A stretch of 64,000 bases of DNA, taken from assembly GCA_029547745.1 (NCBI GenBank), contig JAKPOQ010000004.1, forward strand, positions 66,737 through 130,736, given 5' to 3'. A program made the translations under genes and the position numbers. How positions within the stretch are numbered: the stretch's first letter is position 1; each line of letters begins with the position of its first letter. The notes under the pieces are model-generated. The model was not told the origin of the DNA, did no database searches, and was given only the letters and a program-made list of their open reading frames with translations. The DNA comes from Actinomycetes bacterium. GTDB lineage: Bacteria > Actinomycetota > Thermoleophilia > UBA2241. Of the stretch, positions 29,334 through 41,434 are shown one piece after another.

Positions 29334-29436
29334 GCGCGCGCCGAGCGGCGCAGCCGACTCGGCGTGCGCCTCGGGCGCGGCGTCCCCGTCCCCGCGTCGG
29401 CCGACGTCGGCCGGCCCTCTGTGGCACACTGAAGAC

Positions 29437-32292
<2,856 letters not shown>

Positions 32293-32602
32293 TATTGTGC
32301 CGGTCCGAGAAGCATCCCCGGCTCATCGGCTTGGTTTCGTCGACACCGGCCTGAACGGCCCCTGACGATCGGTCCGCCAACGGACGAGGGGGCCGCCGTA
32401 AGGGGGGCGATAAGTGGCTGCCGGGTGCTCGGCCAGCCGGGGGGCAGAGTGGCGCCTGGCGCCGTTCGCGTAGTCGGTGCTCGCCGAAGGAGCGCGGACG
32501 GCTGCGGTCTGGGCTGTCGCGGACGTAAGCCCACACCGATCTCCATCCCTGGGTCACAGGCAGATCGAGGGAATCCTGTCAGCGAGGAAAGGAGAAATAT
32601 CG

Positions 32603-34141
32603 GTGTTCGACTTCGATGAGATCGTCGTCCACCTGGGGGCTTTCGACTGGGTCATCGTCGTGGTGTACATCGCGACGATGCTATATATCGGCTTCTACTT
32701 CCAGAAGCGGTCCAAGGGCTTCGACGACTACTTCATGGCGGGGCGCGGCCTGACGGCGCCCCTCCTGGTCGGGACCCTGGTCTCGACCTTCTACGGCCTC
32801 GACACGCTCTTCGGCACCTCCGAGGTCGGCTACTACGAGGGGATCTCGGCTTTCTTTGCCTACTCGCTGCCCTATACGGCGACTTACGTCGCCATGGCCT
32901 TCCTCGCTCCGCAGTTCAAGGGCCGCTTCCCCGAGAACTCGACCATGCAGGACATCGCCTTCAAGAAGTACGGCACGCCCGCCGGGGTCGTGACCTCGAT
33001 CGCCTCCTTCGTGTACTCGACGAACACGATGGAGATGATGGGCATCGGCTTCTTGCTCCACCTCGTCCTCGGGATGCCGTTCTGGATGGGGGTGCTGATT
33101 GGAGCGATCGTCGTTCTCGTCTACACCCTGACCGGCGGCCTCTGGGCGGTCACGATCACTGACTTCGTGCAGTTCTTCGTCATGCTGTTCACCGTGGGCC
33201 TCGCCCTGATCATCGCCTGGTACGAGCTCGGCGGCTATGACAGGGTCTGGGACGGGCTCAAGGCTTTCGCCGGCGAAGACCCCGGTTACTACTTCAGCCC
33301 CGGGGCCGGCTACCTGACGCCGTGGACGCTGGTCGCCTACTCCGTCACTGCATTGGCCGTGTTCTGTGACCCGGCCTTCTTCCAGCGCATGTTCGCCTCG
33401 GCGGGCCCGAACGAGATCAAGAAGGCGTTCGCCGCCGGCGTGCCCATGTGGCTGTCCTTCGACTGGGCGGTCACCTTTCTCGGCATGGCGGGGGCGGCGG
33501 CCATCGGCCTCGGTATCATCCCCGAGGTCGAGCCGAACGAGGCGCTCTTCGCCATCCAGGGCGAGTACCTGCCCGCCGGCCTCATGGGCCTGGCCTTCGT
33601 CGGCGCCCTTGCGGCGGCGATGTCGACCTCTGACTCATACTTCCTCGCCAGCGGCGGGGTCATCGGCTACGACCTCTACAAGGTCGTGCGGCCGCAGTCG
33701 ACCGACAGCCAGAGAGTACGGATGACGAAGATCGGCATCCTCATCTCGGCCGTCCTCTCGATCTCGCTGGCGTTCGTCTTCGAGCGGATCATGACCGTCT
33801 GGGTCTTCCAGGCGACGGTCATCGTCTGCACCGCCCTCGTGCCCGTCTACATGGGGACGTTCGCCAAGCGGCGGCCGAAGAAGATCGCCGGCACGGTGAC
33901 GACCGCCGCCGGACTGATCCTCTCGCTCGGCTACTACCTCGCGGTGCAGCTCCTGGGCCACTGGGACTCCGACATGGAGGTGCAGGTGCTGGAGCTCGAC
34001 TTGCCCGGTCTGGGCTCGGTGTCCCTGTGGATGGAGTACGGGATCCTCATCATCACCCCGATCGTCCTCGTGATCTTCCTGATCGCCAACGCCCTGGGTA
34101 AGGAAGTCCATACCGAGGAGGCCGAGGAGGTGGCGTCATGA
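32603..34141 (+). CDS. sodium:solute symporter (SSS) family protein
   Basis: About 13 hydrophobic segments; KRSKGFDDYFMAGRGLTAPLLVGTLVSTFYG; GTG start at 32603 preceded by AGGAAAGGAG. Confidence 0.85.
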   Translation: MFDFDEIVVHLGAFDWVIVVVYIATMLYIGFYFQKRSKGFDDYFMAGRGLTAPLLVGTLVSTFYGLDTLFGTSEVGYYEGISAFFAYSLPYTATYVAMAFLAPQFKGRFPENSTMQDIAFKKYGTPAGVVTSIASFVYSTNTMEMMGIGFLLHLVLGMPFWMGVLIGAIVVLVYTLTGGLWAVTITDFVQFFVMLFTVGLALIIAWYELGGYDRVWDGLKAFAGEDPGYYFSPGAGYLTPWTLVAYSVTALAVFCDPAFFQRMFASAGPNEIKKAFAAGVPMWLSFDWAVTFLGMAGAAAIGLGIIPEVEPNEALFAIQGEYLPAGLMGLAFVGALAAAMSTSDSYFLASGGVIGYDLYKVVRPQSTDSQRVRMTKIGILISAVLSISLAFVFERIMTVWVFQATVIVCTALVPVYMGTFAKRRPKKIAGTVTTAAGLILSLGYYLAVQLLGHWDSDMEVQVLELDLPGLGSVSLWMEYGILIITPIVLVIFLIANALGKEVHTEEAEEVAS

Positions 34142-34293
34142 TGGTCGCGGCGACGAGCGGCTGGGACATCGCCAACTACATCTTTGGGGCGATAGCCATG
34201 ATCGGGCCGTTCACCATCCTCTGGTGGTTCCTGAGAGCGGCCGGGCGGCGGTTCAAGGATCTGGACGAGCAAGCTCGTCAGCGGGACGAGTAG
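34138..34293 (+). CDS. 51-aa small membrane protein coupled to the symporter
   Basis: MMVAATSGWDIANYIFGAIAMIGPFTILWWFLRAAGRRFKDLDEQARQRDE; ATGA overlap with the symporter stop codon; one TM segment; below the ORF-track length cutoff. Confidence 0.65.
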   Translation: MMVAATSGWDIANYIFGAIAMIGPFTILWWFLRAAGRRFKDLDEQARQRDE

Positions 34294-34299
34294 TCCTTG

Positions 34300-34363
34300 G
34301 GCGGCGCGACCGGGGCGCCTTGGCGCCCCGGTCGCGCCGCCTTGACGCCCCGGTCGCGCCGCC
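34300..34363. terminator. GC hairpin (20-bp perfect arms) followed by a second copy of the 3' arm
   Basis: GGCGGCGCGACCGGGGCGCC tt GGCGCCCCGGTCGCGCCGCC then ttga CGCCCCGGTCGCGCCGCC. Confidence 0.6.
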
Positions 34364-34401
34364 TTCCCGGCCCCTCTCGTTCGCAGGGTACAATCGCTCC
34401 T

Positions 34402-36264
34402 GTGAACGAGAGTCCGAGGCGTGACCGGGAGGAGTGGCGGGCGCTGGTAAAGCGGCTGCCGCGTGAGCCCGGCGTCTATCGCTTTCGCGGCGAAGGCGGC
34501 GAGGTGCTCTACGTCGGCAAGGCGAAGGACCTCCGTGTGCGTGTGAGGTCGTACTTCCGCGCCGGGACGGTGCTGCACGGCCGGGTGGCGGAGATGCTGC
34601 GCCAGGCCCGCGACCTCGACTGGGTGGTCTGTTCGTCCGAAGCCGAGGCGCTGCTGCTCGAGGACAATTTCGTCAAAGAGGCGCGGCCGCCGTTCAACGT
34701 GCGCCTGCGCGACGACAAGAGCTATCCGTCGATCGAGGTCACGCTGAGCGAGGAATGGCCGCGCCTGCGCTTCTATCGCGGGCCGCGCAAGCCGGGCAAC
34801 TTGTACTTCGGGCCTTATCCCAATGCGCGCGCCGTGCGCGAGACCCTGGACCTCGTCGGCCGCATCTTCCCCTACCGCAAGTGCCGCGGCGCAAAGCCGG
34901 GGCGGTCAAGCGGCGCCCCCTGTCTGCAGTACTCCATCAAGCGGTCGCTGGCGCCCTGTGACGGACGCGTGGACCGTGAGACCTACCTCGGGGTCGTCGC
35001 GCAGGCGACCGACTTTCTCCGCGGCCGTCTGGGCGCGGTCGAACGGCAGCTCGAGGAAGAGATGGAGAGGGCGGCGGGCGAGCGCCGCTACGAGGTGGCG
35101 GCGGCCCTGCGTGACCGCCTCGCCGCAGTCCGCCAGGTGCGCGAACGACAGGCTATCCGGGTCGCCGACGAGACCGCCTTCGATGTGGTCGGCCTCAGCC
35201 GGCGGGAGCCGGGAGCGAACGTGCAGCTCTTCCGCGTCCGGGAGGGCAACGTCGTCGACCGGCAGAGCTTCTTCCTGGAGAACGCGGCCGGACGGGAGAG
35301 CGACGAGGTCCTCGAAGAGTTCCTCCTCGACTACTACTGGGAGGGAGCCGCGATCCCGGCCGAGATCATCGCCCCGCTCAGCGGCGATGCGGCGGGGCTC
35401 GCGCAGGTGCTGAGCGAGCGGCGCGGGGCCCAGGTGGATCTGCGCCCCGCGCGCCGGGGGGCCAAGCTGCGCCTGCTCGAAATGGCCGCCCACAACGCTG
35501 ATTTGGCGGCGGCGGAAGAGGCCGAGCGGCTCGCCCGTCGCGAGCCCGAGCGCCAGGCGGCGCTCGCTCGCCTGGGCGAGGCTCTCGGCCTGCCGCGCCT
35601 GCCGCTGCGGATCGAAGGCTACGACATCTCCAATCTCGGCGAGGAGGACGCGGTCGGGGCGATGGTGGTGTTCGAAGGCGGACGGCCGCGGCGCAGCCAC
35701 TATAGGCGGTTCGCGATCCGTACCGTGGCGGGGCAGGACGACTTCGCGATGTTGGCCGAAGTCGTGGCGCGCCGTTTCGAGCGTCAGGCTCACTCTCAGG
35801 GAGAGGCGGACGACGAGAGCTTCGCCGCCACGCCGGACCTGATCGTCGTCGACGGCGGCAAGGGGCAGCTCGCCGCCGTGAGCGGGGTCCTTCGGGAGCG
35901 GGCCGTCGGCGTGCCGGCCGTCGCCCTCGCCAAACAGCAGGAGGAGGTCTTCGCGAGCGCTCACGGGAATGCCCTCGCGCTGGCGGCGGACGACCCGGCC
36001 GTGCTCTTGCTCCGTCGTCTGCGCGACGAGGCGCATCGGTTTGCGATCACCTATCACCGTCGTCGCCGGCAGGCCGAGCTGCACGCGTCGCCCGCCCTGG
36101 CCAGTCTGCCCCAGGTCGGACCCGTCCGGCGTCGGCGCCTCCTCCAGTACTTCGGCAGCCCCGAACGGGTGCTCAATGCCAGTCGGGAGGAGCTCGAACG
36201 AGTGCCGGGGGTGCCGCGCAAGGTCGCTCGGGAGGTCTACGCCCATCTTCACAAGACCGGTTGA
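34402..36264 (+). CDS. uvrC: excinuclease ABC subunit C
   Basis: LPREPGVYRFRGEGGEVLYVGKAKDLRVRVRSYF GIY-YIG; LIVVDGGKGQLAAVSGVL; C-terminal HhH. GTG start 34402 preceded by a -10-like TACAAT. Confidence 0.95.
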   Translation: MNESPRRDREEWRALVKRLPREPGVYRFRGEGGEVLYVGKAKDLRVRVRSYFRAGTVLHGRVAEMLRQARDLDWVVCSSEAEALLLEDNFVKEARPPFNVRLRDDKSYPSIEVTLSEEWPRLRFYRGPRKPGNLYFGPYPNARAVRETLDLVGRIFPYRKCRGAKPGRSSGAPCLQYSIKRSLAPCDGRVDRETYLGVVAQATDFLRGRLGAVERQLEEEMERAAGERRYEVAAALRDRLAAVRQVRERQAIRVADETAFDVVGLSRREPGANVQLFRVREGNVVDRQSFFLENAAGRESDEVLEEFLLDYYWEGAAIPAEIIAPLSGDAAGLAQVLSERRGAQVDLRPARRGAKLRLLEMAAHNADLAAAEEAERLARREPERQAALARLGEALGLPRLPLRIEGYDISNLGEEDAVGAMVVFEGGRPRRSHYRRFAIRTVAGQDDFAMLAEVVARRFERQAHSQGEADDESFAATPDLIVVDGGKGQLAAVSGVLRERAVGVPAVALAKQQEEVFASAHGNALALAADDPAVLLLRRLRDEAHRFAITYHRRRRQAELHASPALASLPQVGPVRRRRLLQYFGSPERVLNASREELERVPGVPRKVAREVYAHLHKTG

Positions 36265-36274
36265 TCTGCGGACC

Positions 36275-36778
36275 TTGGACCTGCCTGAGCTCACCTGGGA
36301 GGGTTACGTGACCCCGTACGGGATCGGCCTGCTGGCTCGGGCCGACGACCTGCCGCTGTGCCTCGAGTTGCCGGCGGCAGGCCGTCGGCCGATCCCGTCG
36401 CCGGCAGGGGCGAGCGCCTGGCGATCACGCCTGGAGCGGTACTTCGCGGGGCAGCCGGTCGATTTCGAGCTCGACCTCGGCGCTTTCGCCGCCGCCTGGC
36501 GGCTGACACCGTTCCAGACGGCCGTGTACGCAGCCCTCGCCCGTCTGCCTTACGGTGTGGCGGTGAGCTATCGGGACCTCGCGACTGCAGCCGGCCGCCC
36601 TCGCGCCTGGCGAGCCGTCGGCACGGCCCTGGCGGCGAATCCGCTGCCCATAATCCTCCCCTGTCACCGGGTGGTGCGGAACGACGGTCGGCTGGGTGAG
36701 TACGGCGGCCGGCCTGAGTGGAAGGCCCGCCTGCTGCGCCTCGAGGGCCTGACTGTCGGCGACGGGAGGCTGTCTTGA
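36275..36778 (+). CDS. ogt: methylated-DNA--protein-cysteine methyltransferase family protein
   Basis: TPFQTAVYAALARLPYGVAVSYRDLATAAGRPRAWRAVGTALAANPLPIILPCHRVVRNDGRLGEYGG (PCHRV active site); start codon uncertain (TTG 36275 or GTG 36308). Confidence 0.85.
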   Translation: MDLPELTWEGYVTPYGIGLLARADDLPLCLELPAAGRRPIPSPAGASAWRSRLERYFAGQPVDFELDLGAFAAAWRLTPFQTAVYAALARLPYGVAVSYRDLATAAGRPRAWRAVGTALAANPLPIILPCHRVVRNDGRLGEYGGRPEWKARLLRLEGLTVGDGRLS

Positions 36779-36786
36779 ACGGAGCC

Positions 36787-37647
36787 ATGCAGTTCGTGAT
36801 CATCACCGGCCTCTCGGGCGCGGGCAAGTCCCAGGCCATCGACTCGTTCGAGGACGCCGGCTATTTCTGCGTCGACAACCTTCCGCCCGAGCTGGTGCCG
36901 ACGCTCGTCGACCTCTTCCGTCGCGAGGGCAGCAAGGTAGACCGTGTGGCCATCGTCAGCGACGTGCGCGGCGGCGAGTACTTCGGTCGTCTGGAGCATG
37001 TGCTCGACGAGCTTCACGAGCGCGGCGTCGAGCACACCATCGTCTTCCTCGAAGCCTCGAACGAAGCTCTCGTACGGCGCTTCAAGGAGACACGGCGAAG
37101 GCATCCGGCCGCCGAGGGCGGCAGAGTGATCGACGGCATCCGCCGCGAGCGTCGGCTGCTGGCGCCGCTGCGCGAACGCGCCACCCTCGTGATCGACACG
37201 AGCGACATCTCGATCCACGAGCTCAAGGCGCGGCTCAACCGGGACATCATCCAGCACTCGCGGCGCACCAACATCGTCTTCGCCGTCGTGTCGTTCGGGT
37301 ACAAGTACGGCATCCCCATAGATGCGGACCTGCTCTTCGACGTGCGCTTCCTGCCCAACCCTCACTACCGACTGCGCCTGCGACCGCTGACAGGCCTGGA
37401 CGACGAGGTGCGCGAGTTCGTCATGCGCTCGCCGGAGACATCCGAGTACCTTGAGCGACTGTTCGGTCTGCTCGACTTCCTGTTCCCGCGTTACGCGGCC
37501 GAGGGCAAGGCGCACCTGACCATCGGCGTCGGGTGCACGGGGGGTCGTCACCGCTCGGTGACCGTCGCCCAGCTCATCGGCGAGCGCTACGAGAAGCAGG
37601 GCTACTACACCATCGTACGGCACCGCGACATCGCCAGGGACGCGTGA
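36787..37647 (+). CDS. rapZ: RapZ-family nucleotide-binding protein
   Basis: MQFVIITGLSGAGKSQAIDSFEDAGYFCVDNLPPELVPTLVDL; conserved rapZ-yvcK-whiA synteny. Confidence 0.94.
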   Translation: MQFVIITGLSGAGKSQAIDSFEDAGYFCVDNLPPELVPTLVDLFRREGSKVDRVAIVSDVRGGEYFGRLEHVLDELHERGVEHTIVFLEASNEALVRRFKETRRRHPAAEGGRVIDGIRRERRLLAPLRERATLVIDTSDISIHELKARLNRDIIQHSRRTNIVFAVVSFGYKYGIPIDADLLFDVRFLPNPHYRLRLRPLTGLDDEVREFVMRSPETSEYLERLFGLLDFLFPRYAAEGKAHLTIGVGCTGGRHRSVTVAQLIGERYEKQGYYTIVRHRDIARDA

Positions 37648-37681
37648 ACGGCGCTGTCGCCGCCACCGCACCAGAGGCCCG

Positions 37682-38932
37682 ATGACGTTCCGTCACGTTG
37701 ACTGGCTATATCCCGGGATCGGCCTCAAGCGGTGGCTGGCGCTGGCCACCGGTGGCGGCCTGGCGCTCGTCTATTCGCTCGCCGTCCTGGCCGGCGTGGC
37801 GTGGTCGGACGATCTGATGCGTGGACTCGGCTGGGGCGCCATGACCGACCGCCGCCTGGCCGCCGCGGTGCTGGCCCTCGACGGCGTCGTCGTGGGGACG
37901 GCCGCGCTGGCCGTCGGGGCGCGCCGCGTCTGGCTCTGGCGGCGCACGAACCCAGAGACGGCGAGCGAGATCCGCGCCAGTACGAGGCTCGCCCGCGGTC
38001 CCCGCATCGCCGCCGTGGGCGGCGGCAACGGCCTCGCAGCGCTCCTGTCCGGTCTCAAGGCCCGGACCAGCAACATCACCGCCGTCGTGACGATGGCCGA
38101 CGACGGCGGCAGCTCCGGGCGCCTGCGGCGCGACATGGGGTTGCCGCCGCCCGGCGACATCCGCAACTGCCTCGTCGCCCTGGCCGACGACGAGTCGCTC
38201 ATGTCACGGCTGTTCCAGTATCGCTTCGCCGACGGCGGCCTCGAAGGCCACAGCTTCGGCAACCTGTTCGTCGCCGCGCTCGCCGAGGTGACGGGCGACT
38301 TCGAGCGCGCCGTGCAGGAGTCGACCCGGGTGCTCAAGGTCCGCGGCCGCGTCTTGCCCTCGACCCTGGACGACGTCGTGCTGCATGCGCAACTCGAGGA
38401 CGGCGGCCTGGTCAGCGGCGAGAGTACGATCACGGCGTGCGACCGCCTTCCGCGCCGCGTCTGGCTGACGCCCGAGGAGCCGCATGCCCTGCCCCAGGCG
38501 GTCGATGCCGTGCTGCGCGCCGACATGGTCGTCCTTGGCCCTGGGAGTCTCTACACGAGCGTCGTGCCGAACGTCCTCATCCCGGTCGTCCGCGATGCGC
38601 TCGCGCGCACGCGGGGCTGGGTCGTGTACGTATGCAACGTGATGACCGAACCTGGTGAGACCGACGGTTACACGGCCGGCGACCACCTCGAGGCGCTCTA
38701 TCGTCACGGCCTCGCCGGCATGGTCGACATCGTGATGGTCAACGACGGTCCGGTGACGGGGGACTCGGCGGCGGCCTACGAGCGCGCCGGGGCCACCCCC
38801 GTCGCCGTCGACGAGGAGCGCCTCGCGACGATGGGTGTGCGCGTCGTGCGCGGGGACTTCGCCCAGATGGGGCAGGCGGTGCGTCACGACCCCGTGCGGC
38901 TCAGCGACGCCCTCCTCCGGATCCTGCGCTAG
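37682..38932 (+). CDS. yvcK: YvcK/CofD-like protein (gluconeogenesis factor) with N-terminal TM segments
   Basis: RIAAVGGGNGLAALLSGLKARTSNITAVVTMADDGGSSGRLRRDMGLPPPGDIRNCLVAL. Confidence 0.92.
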   Translation: MTFRHVDWLYPGIGLKRWLALATGGGLALVYSLAVLAGVAWSDDLMRGLGWGAMTDRRLAAAVLALDGVVVGTAALAVGARRVWLWRRTNPETASEIRASTRLARGPRIAAVGGGNGLAALLSGLKARTSNITAVVTMADDGGSSGRLRRDMGLPPPGDIRNCLVALADDESLMSRLFQYRFADGGLEGHSFGNLFVAALAEVTGDFERAVQESTRVLKVRGRVLPSTLDDVVLHAQLEDGGLVSGESTITACDRLPRRVWLTPEEPHALPQAVDAVLRADMVVLGPGSLYTSVVPNVLIPVVRDALARTRGWVVYVCNVMTEPGETDGYTAGDHLEALYRHGLAGMVDIVMVNDGPVTGDSAAAYERAGATPVAVDEERLATMGVRVVRGDFAQMGQAVRHDPVRLSDALLRILR

Positions 38933-38939
38933 ACGGGAC

Positions 38940-39866
38940 GTGGCCTTCAGCCGGGACGTGAAGCGCGAACTGGCGGCGATCGTGCCGTCGGAGGGGCACT
39001 GTCGGCGCGCCCAGCTCTCGGGCCTGCTGTTCGGCGCCGGCACCTTCTCGATGGGCGCTGGCGGCCGCATCGCGGTGCGCGTCACGGTCTCTCTGCCGGC
39101 CGTCGCTCGCAACGCTCTCGCCTTGCTCAGGCCGTACGAGGCCGAGGCTGAGTTGCGCACGGTGAGCTCGTCGCCCGGCGGCCGCCGCTACGAGGTCGTG
39201 CTCGGCGGCGAGCCGGACCTCCAGCTCCTGAACGAGGCCGGCGTGCTTTCCGACGCGATGCAGCTTCACCTGGCGGCGCCGGGGCGGATCGTCGAGCGCC
39301 GCTGCTGCGTCGTCGCCTTTGTGCGCGGCCTCTTCCAGGGCTGCGGCACGCTGTCGTCGCCGGGGGCCCCCGTCCATGTCGAGTTCACCCTGGCCGGCGA
39401 GGAGCTGGCGGCGCAGACGCAGACCCTGCTCGCCCGTGTCGGTCTCGACTTCAGGCTGGCGCGCAGGGGACGGAACGTCGCCTGCTACAGCAAGCGCTCG
39501 GACACCGCCGCCGACCTTCTCGCCGTGCTCGGCGCGCATGATGCCCGCTTGCGCTGGGAGGAGCAGGCGGTGGTGGGTGAGATGCGCGGCCGTGCGAACC
39601 GGCTGGCGAACTGCGACGAGGCCAACGCGCGCCGCGCGGCGGCGGCCGGCGAACGCCAGGCCGCCGCCGCGCGGCGCCTGAGGGCCTCGTCCGTCTGGGA
39701 GACCATGCCGGCCGCGCTGCGGCAGGCGGCGGACCTGCGCCTCGAGCACCCCTACCTGAGTCTCGGCGAGCTCGCCGCCGCCGCCGACCCGCCGTTGAGC
39801 AGGTCGGCCCTGAACCGTCGCCTTCGCCGCGTCGTGGAGCTCGGCGAGGCCGTCGCCCCGCCCTGA
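38940..39866 (+). CDS. whiA: WhiA-family DNA-binding protein
   Basis: MAFSRDVKRELAAIVPSEGHCRRAQLSGLLFGAG; C-terminal NRLANCDEANARRAAAAGERQ...LRLEHPYLSLGELA; synteny. Confidence 0.93.
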   Translation: MAFSRDVKRELAAIVPSEGHCRRAQLSGLLFGAGTFSMGAGGRIAVRVTVSLPAVARNALALLRPYEAEAELRTVSSSPGGRRYEVVLGGEPDLQLLNEAGVLSDAMQLHLAAPGRIVERRCCVVAFVRGLFQGCGTLSSPGAPVHVEFTLAGEELAAQTQTLLARVGLDFRLARRGRNVACYSKRSDTAADLLAVLGAHDARLRWEEQAVVGEMRGRANRLANCDEANARRAAAAGERQAAAARRLRASSVWETMPAALRQAADLRLEHPYLSLGELAAAADPPLSRSALNRRLRRVVELGEAVAPP

Positions 39867-39955
39867 TGTGCGCGAGGCGCGCCGCCGCCCTGATGCGCGC
39901 CACCGCCCTGGTGTTACGCGTAAGCCGTGCCGCCGCCTCTGCCTGAGGTCGACCG

Positions 39956-39993
39956 GTCAACCGGGGACGGTGGGCGGGCCGTCCCCGGTTGAC
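39956..39993. terminator. hairpin between convergent whiA and the GAPDH paralog
   Basis: GTCAACCGGGGACGG tgggcggg CCGTCCCCGGTTGAC. Confidence 0.6.
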
Positions 39994-40002
39994 GGCCGCG
40001 CG

Positions 40003-41232
40003 TCACATGCTCCTGGCGACGTGCGTGGTCAGCTCGCCCAGGCGGTGCGTGTAGCTTCCCATCTCGTTGTCGTACCAGCCGAAGATCTTGACGTGCGTGA
40101 GCGGGATGCGGACCGTGTCGCCCTTGGCGCCGCTGGCGCAGGCCGACGGGAGGGTGAGGTCCATGAACCCCGTCCGCGAATGCGTCTCGGCGGCCTCGAT
40201 CACCACGGCGGCGTCCTCGGCGAGCATGTCGGCGGAAACGTTCTGCTCCTCCGTGTACTTGAGCAGGCCCTTGGCCTCGCCCTCCGCCGCCTCCCTGTAG
40301 ATGGCGTTGACGGCGTCACGGCCGAGCGTGACCGTGCCATCCGGCAGGGCCTCGCTCTGGAAAGTGACGTTGAGGATGATGAGGCTGACGGTGTTCGTCG
40401 GGATACGCACCGAATCGGCCATGAAGCCGATGCGGGCGATCTCGGGCATGACGAGCTCGAGGGCCGCGGCGGCGTTGGTCGAGGTCAGGATGACGTTGCC
40501 CATGGCGCCGCGACTCTTGCGCAGGTCGGTGGCGCCGGCCTTGGGTACCGCGTCGAGCACCGGCTGCGATGGGGTCACGGCGTGGACGGTGCTCATGCCC
40601 GCCGTGATCATGCGTCGCGTCGGCTCGCGCTCGAGGAGCGGCCGCATCATGTGGGCCAGCGCCGTCGTCGTGCAGGACGCGGCCGACACCAGCTTGTGTC
40701 GCGCCGGGTCGAAGTCGAACTCGTTGATGCCGTTGATGAAGAGGCCGGCGTCGTCGGGCAGGGGAGCGCCCTTCTTGGCCTTGAAGGCCGAGCTGTTCAG
40801 GACGACCCGCGCGCCGGCGGCGAGATGGCCGCGGATCGACCCTTTGGGGTCGTCGGCCTCCGCGTGCGGGTCGCGGAACTTGCCCGTGCAGTCCACGACC
40901 ACCGCGACCTCCTGCTCGCGCCAGGCGATGTCCTTCGGGTCGCGCGCCTCGCGCAGGATGACGAGCTCCTTGCCGTAGGCCGTGATGAGGCCGCCCTCCT
41001 CGTCGACCACGCGGACGTCCGGCCTGCCGGATTGGCCGTAGAGGAAACGGTGCAGGGCGCCGTAGGTCGAGTCCTTGGCGATGTACTGGGCGAGCGCGTC
41101 GAGGGACGTGCCCACCTGACGACCGACGTTGATCACGATGCGGTCGAAGTCGTCGTGTCCGAGGTGATGCCACAGCGTCAGCTTGCCGATGCGGCCGAGC
41201 CCGTTGATGCCGAGTGTCCGTTGCCCACCCAT
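40003..41232 (-). CDS. divergent glyceraldehyde-3-phosphate dehydrogenase-like protein (409 aa)
   Basis: LGINGLGRIGKLTLW; catalytic SAASCTTTALAH (Cys kept); STVHAVTPSQPVLD (His kept); GWYDNEMGSYTHRLGEL; insertions relative to canonical gap at 45823. Confidence 0.82.
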   Translation of the reverse strand: MGGQRTLGINGLGRIGKLTLWHHLGHDDFDRIVINVGRQVGTSLDALAQYIAKDSTYGALHRFLYGQSGRPDVRVVDEEGGLITAYGKELVILREARDPKDIAWREQEVAVVVDCTGKFRDPHAEADDPKGSIRGHLAAGARVVLNSSAFKAKKGAPLPDDAGLFINGINEFDFDPARHKLVSAASCTTTALAHMMRPLLEREPTRRMITAGMSTVHAVTPSQPVLDAVPKAGATDLRKSRGAMGNVILTSTNAAAALELVMPEIARIGFMADSVRIPTNTVSLIILNVTFQSEALPDGTVTLGRDAVNAIYREAAEGEAKGLLKYTEEQNVSADMLAEDAAVVIEAAETHSRTGFMDLTLPSACASGAKGDTVRIPLTHVKIFGWYDNEMGSYTHRLGELTTHVARSM

Positions 41233-41289
41233 CGCTCTCGATCCCCTCTCTGGTCGACTTGTGGCGCGCGATCGCTGCGCCCCGCGGCA

Positions 41290-41327
41290 GGTCCGCGTCG
41301 CCGGCTGTGCAGCCGGCGACGCGGACC
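41290..41327. repeat. 38-nt perfect inverted repeat in the divergent promoter region
   Basis: GGTCCGCGTCGCCGGCT gtgc AGCCGGCGACGCGGACC. Confidence 0.7.
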
Positions 41328-41434
41328 ATGGTAGCGCAGCCCCCGCGCGCCCGGCCATGCCGGAACGGCGCACCTGCGCAGCGAGCATGGGCCCGTCCGG
41401 CGGGCGTCGCCACCGGGGTATCATTGACGGTATC

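Noticed and set aside
32293-32602. Glycine, T-box, c-di-AMP or guanidine riboswitch upstream of the symporter
   Set aside because: Partial resemblances only; conserved core sequences could not be matched, so no class was assigned.
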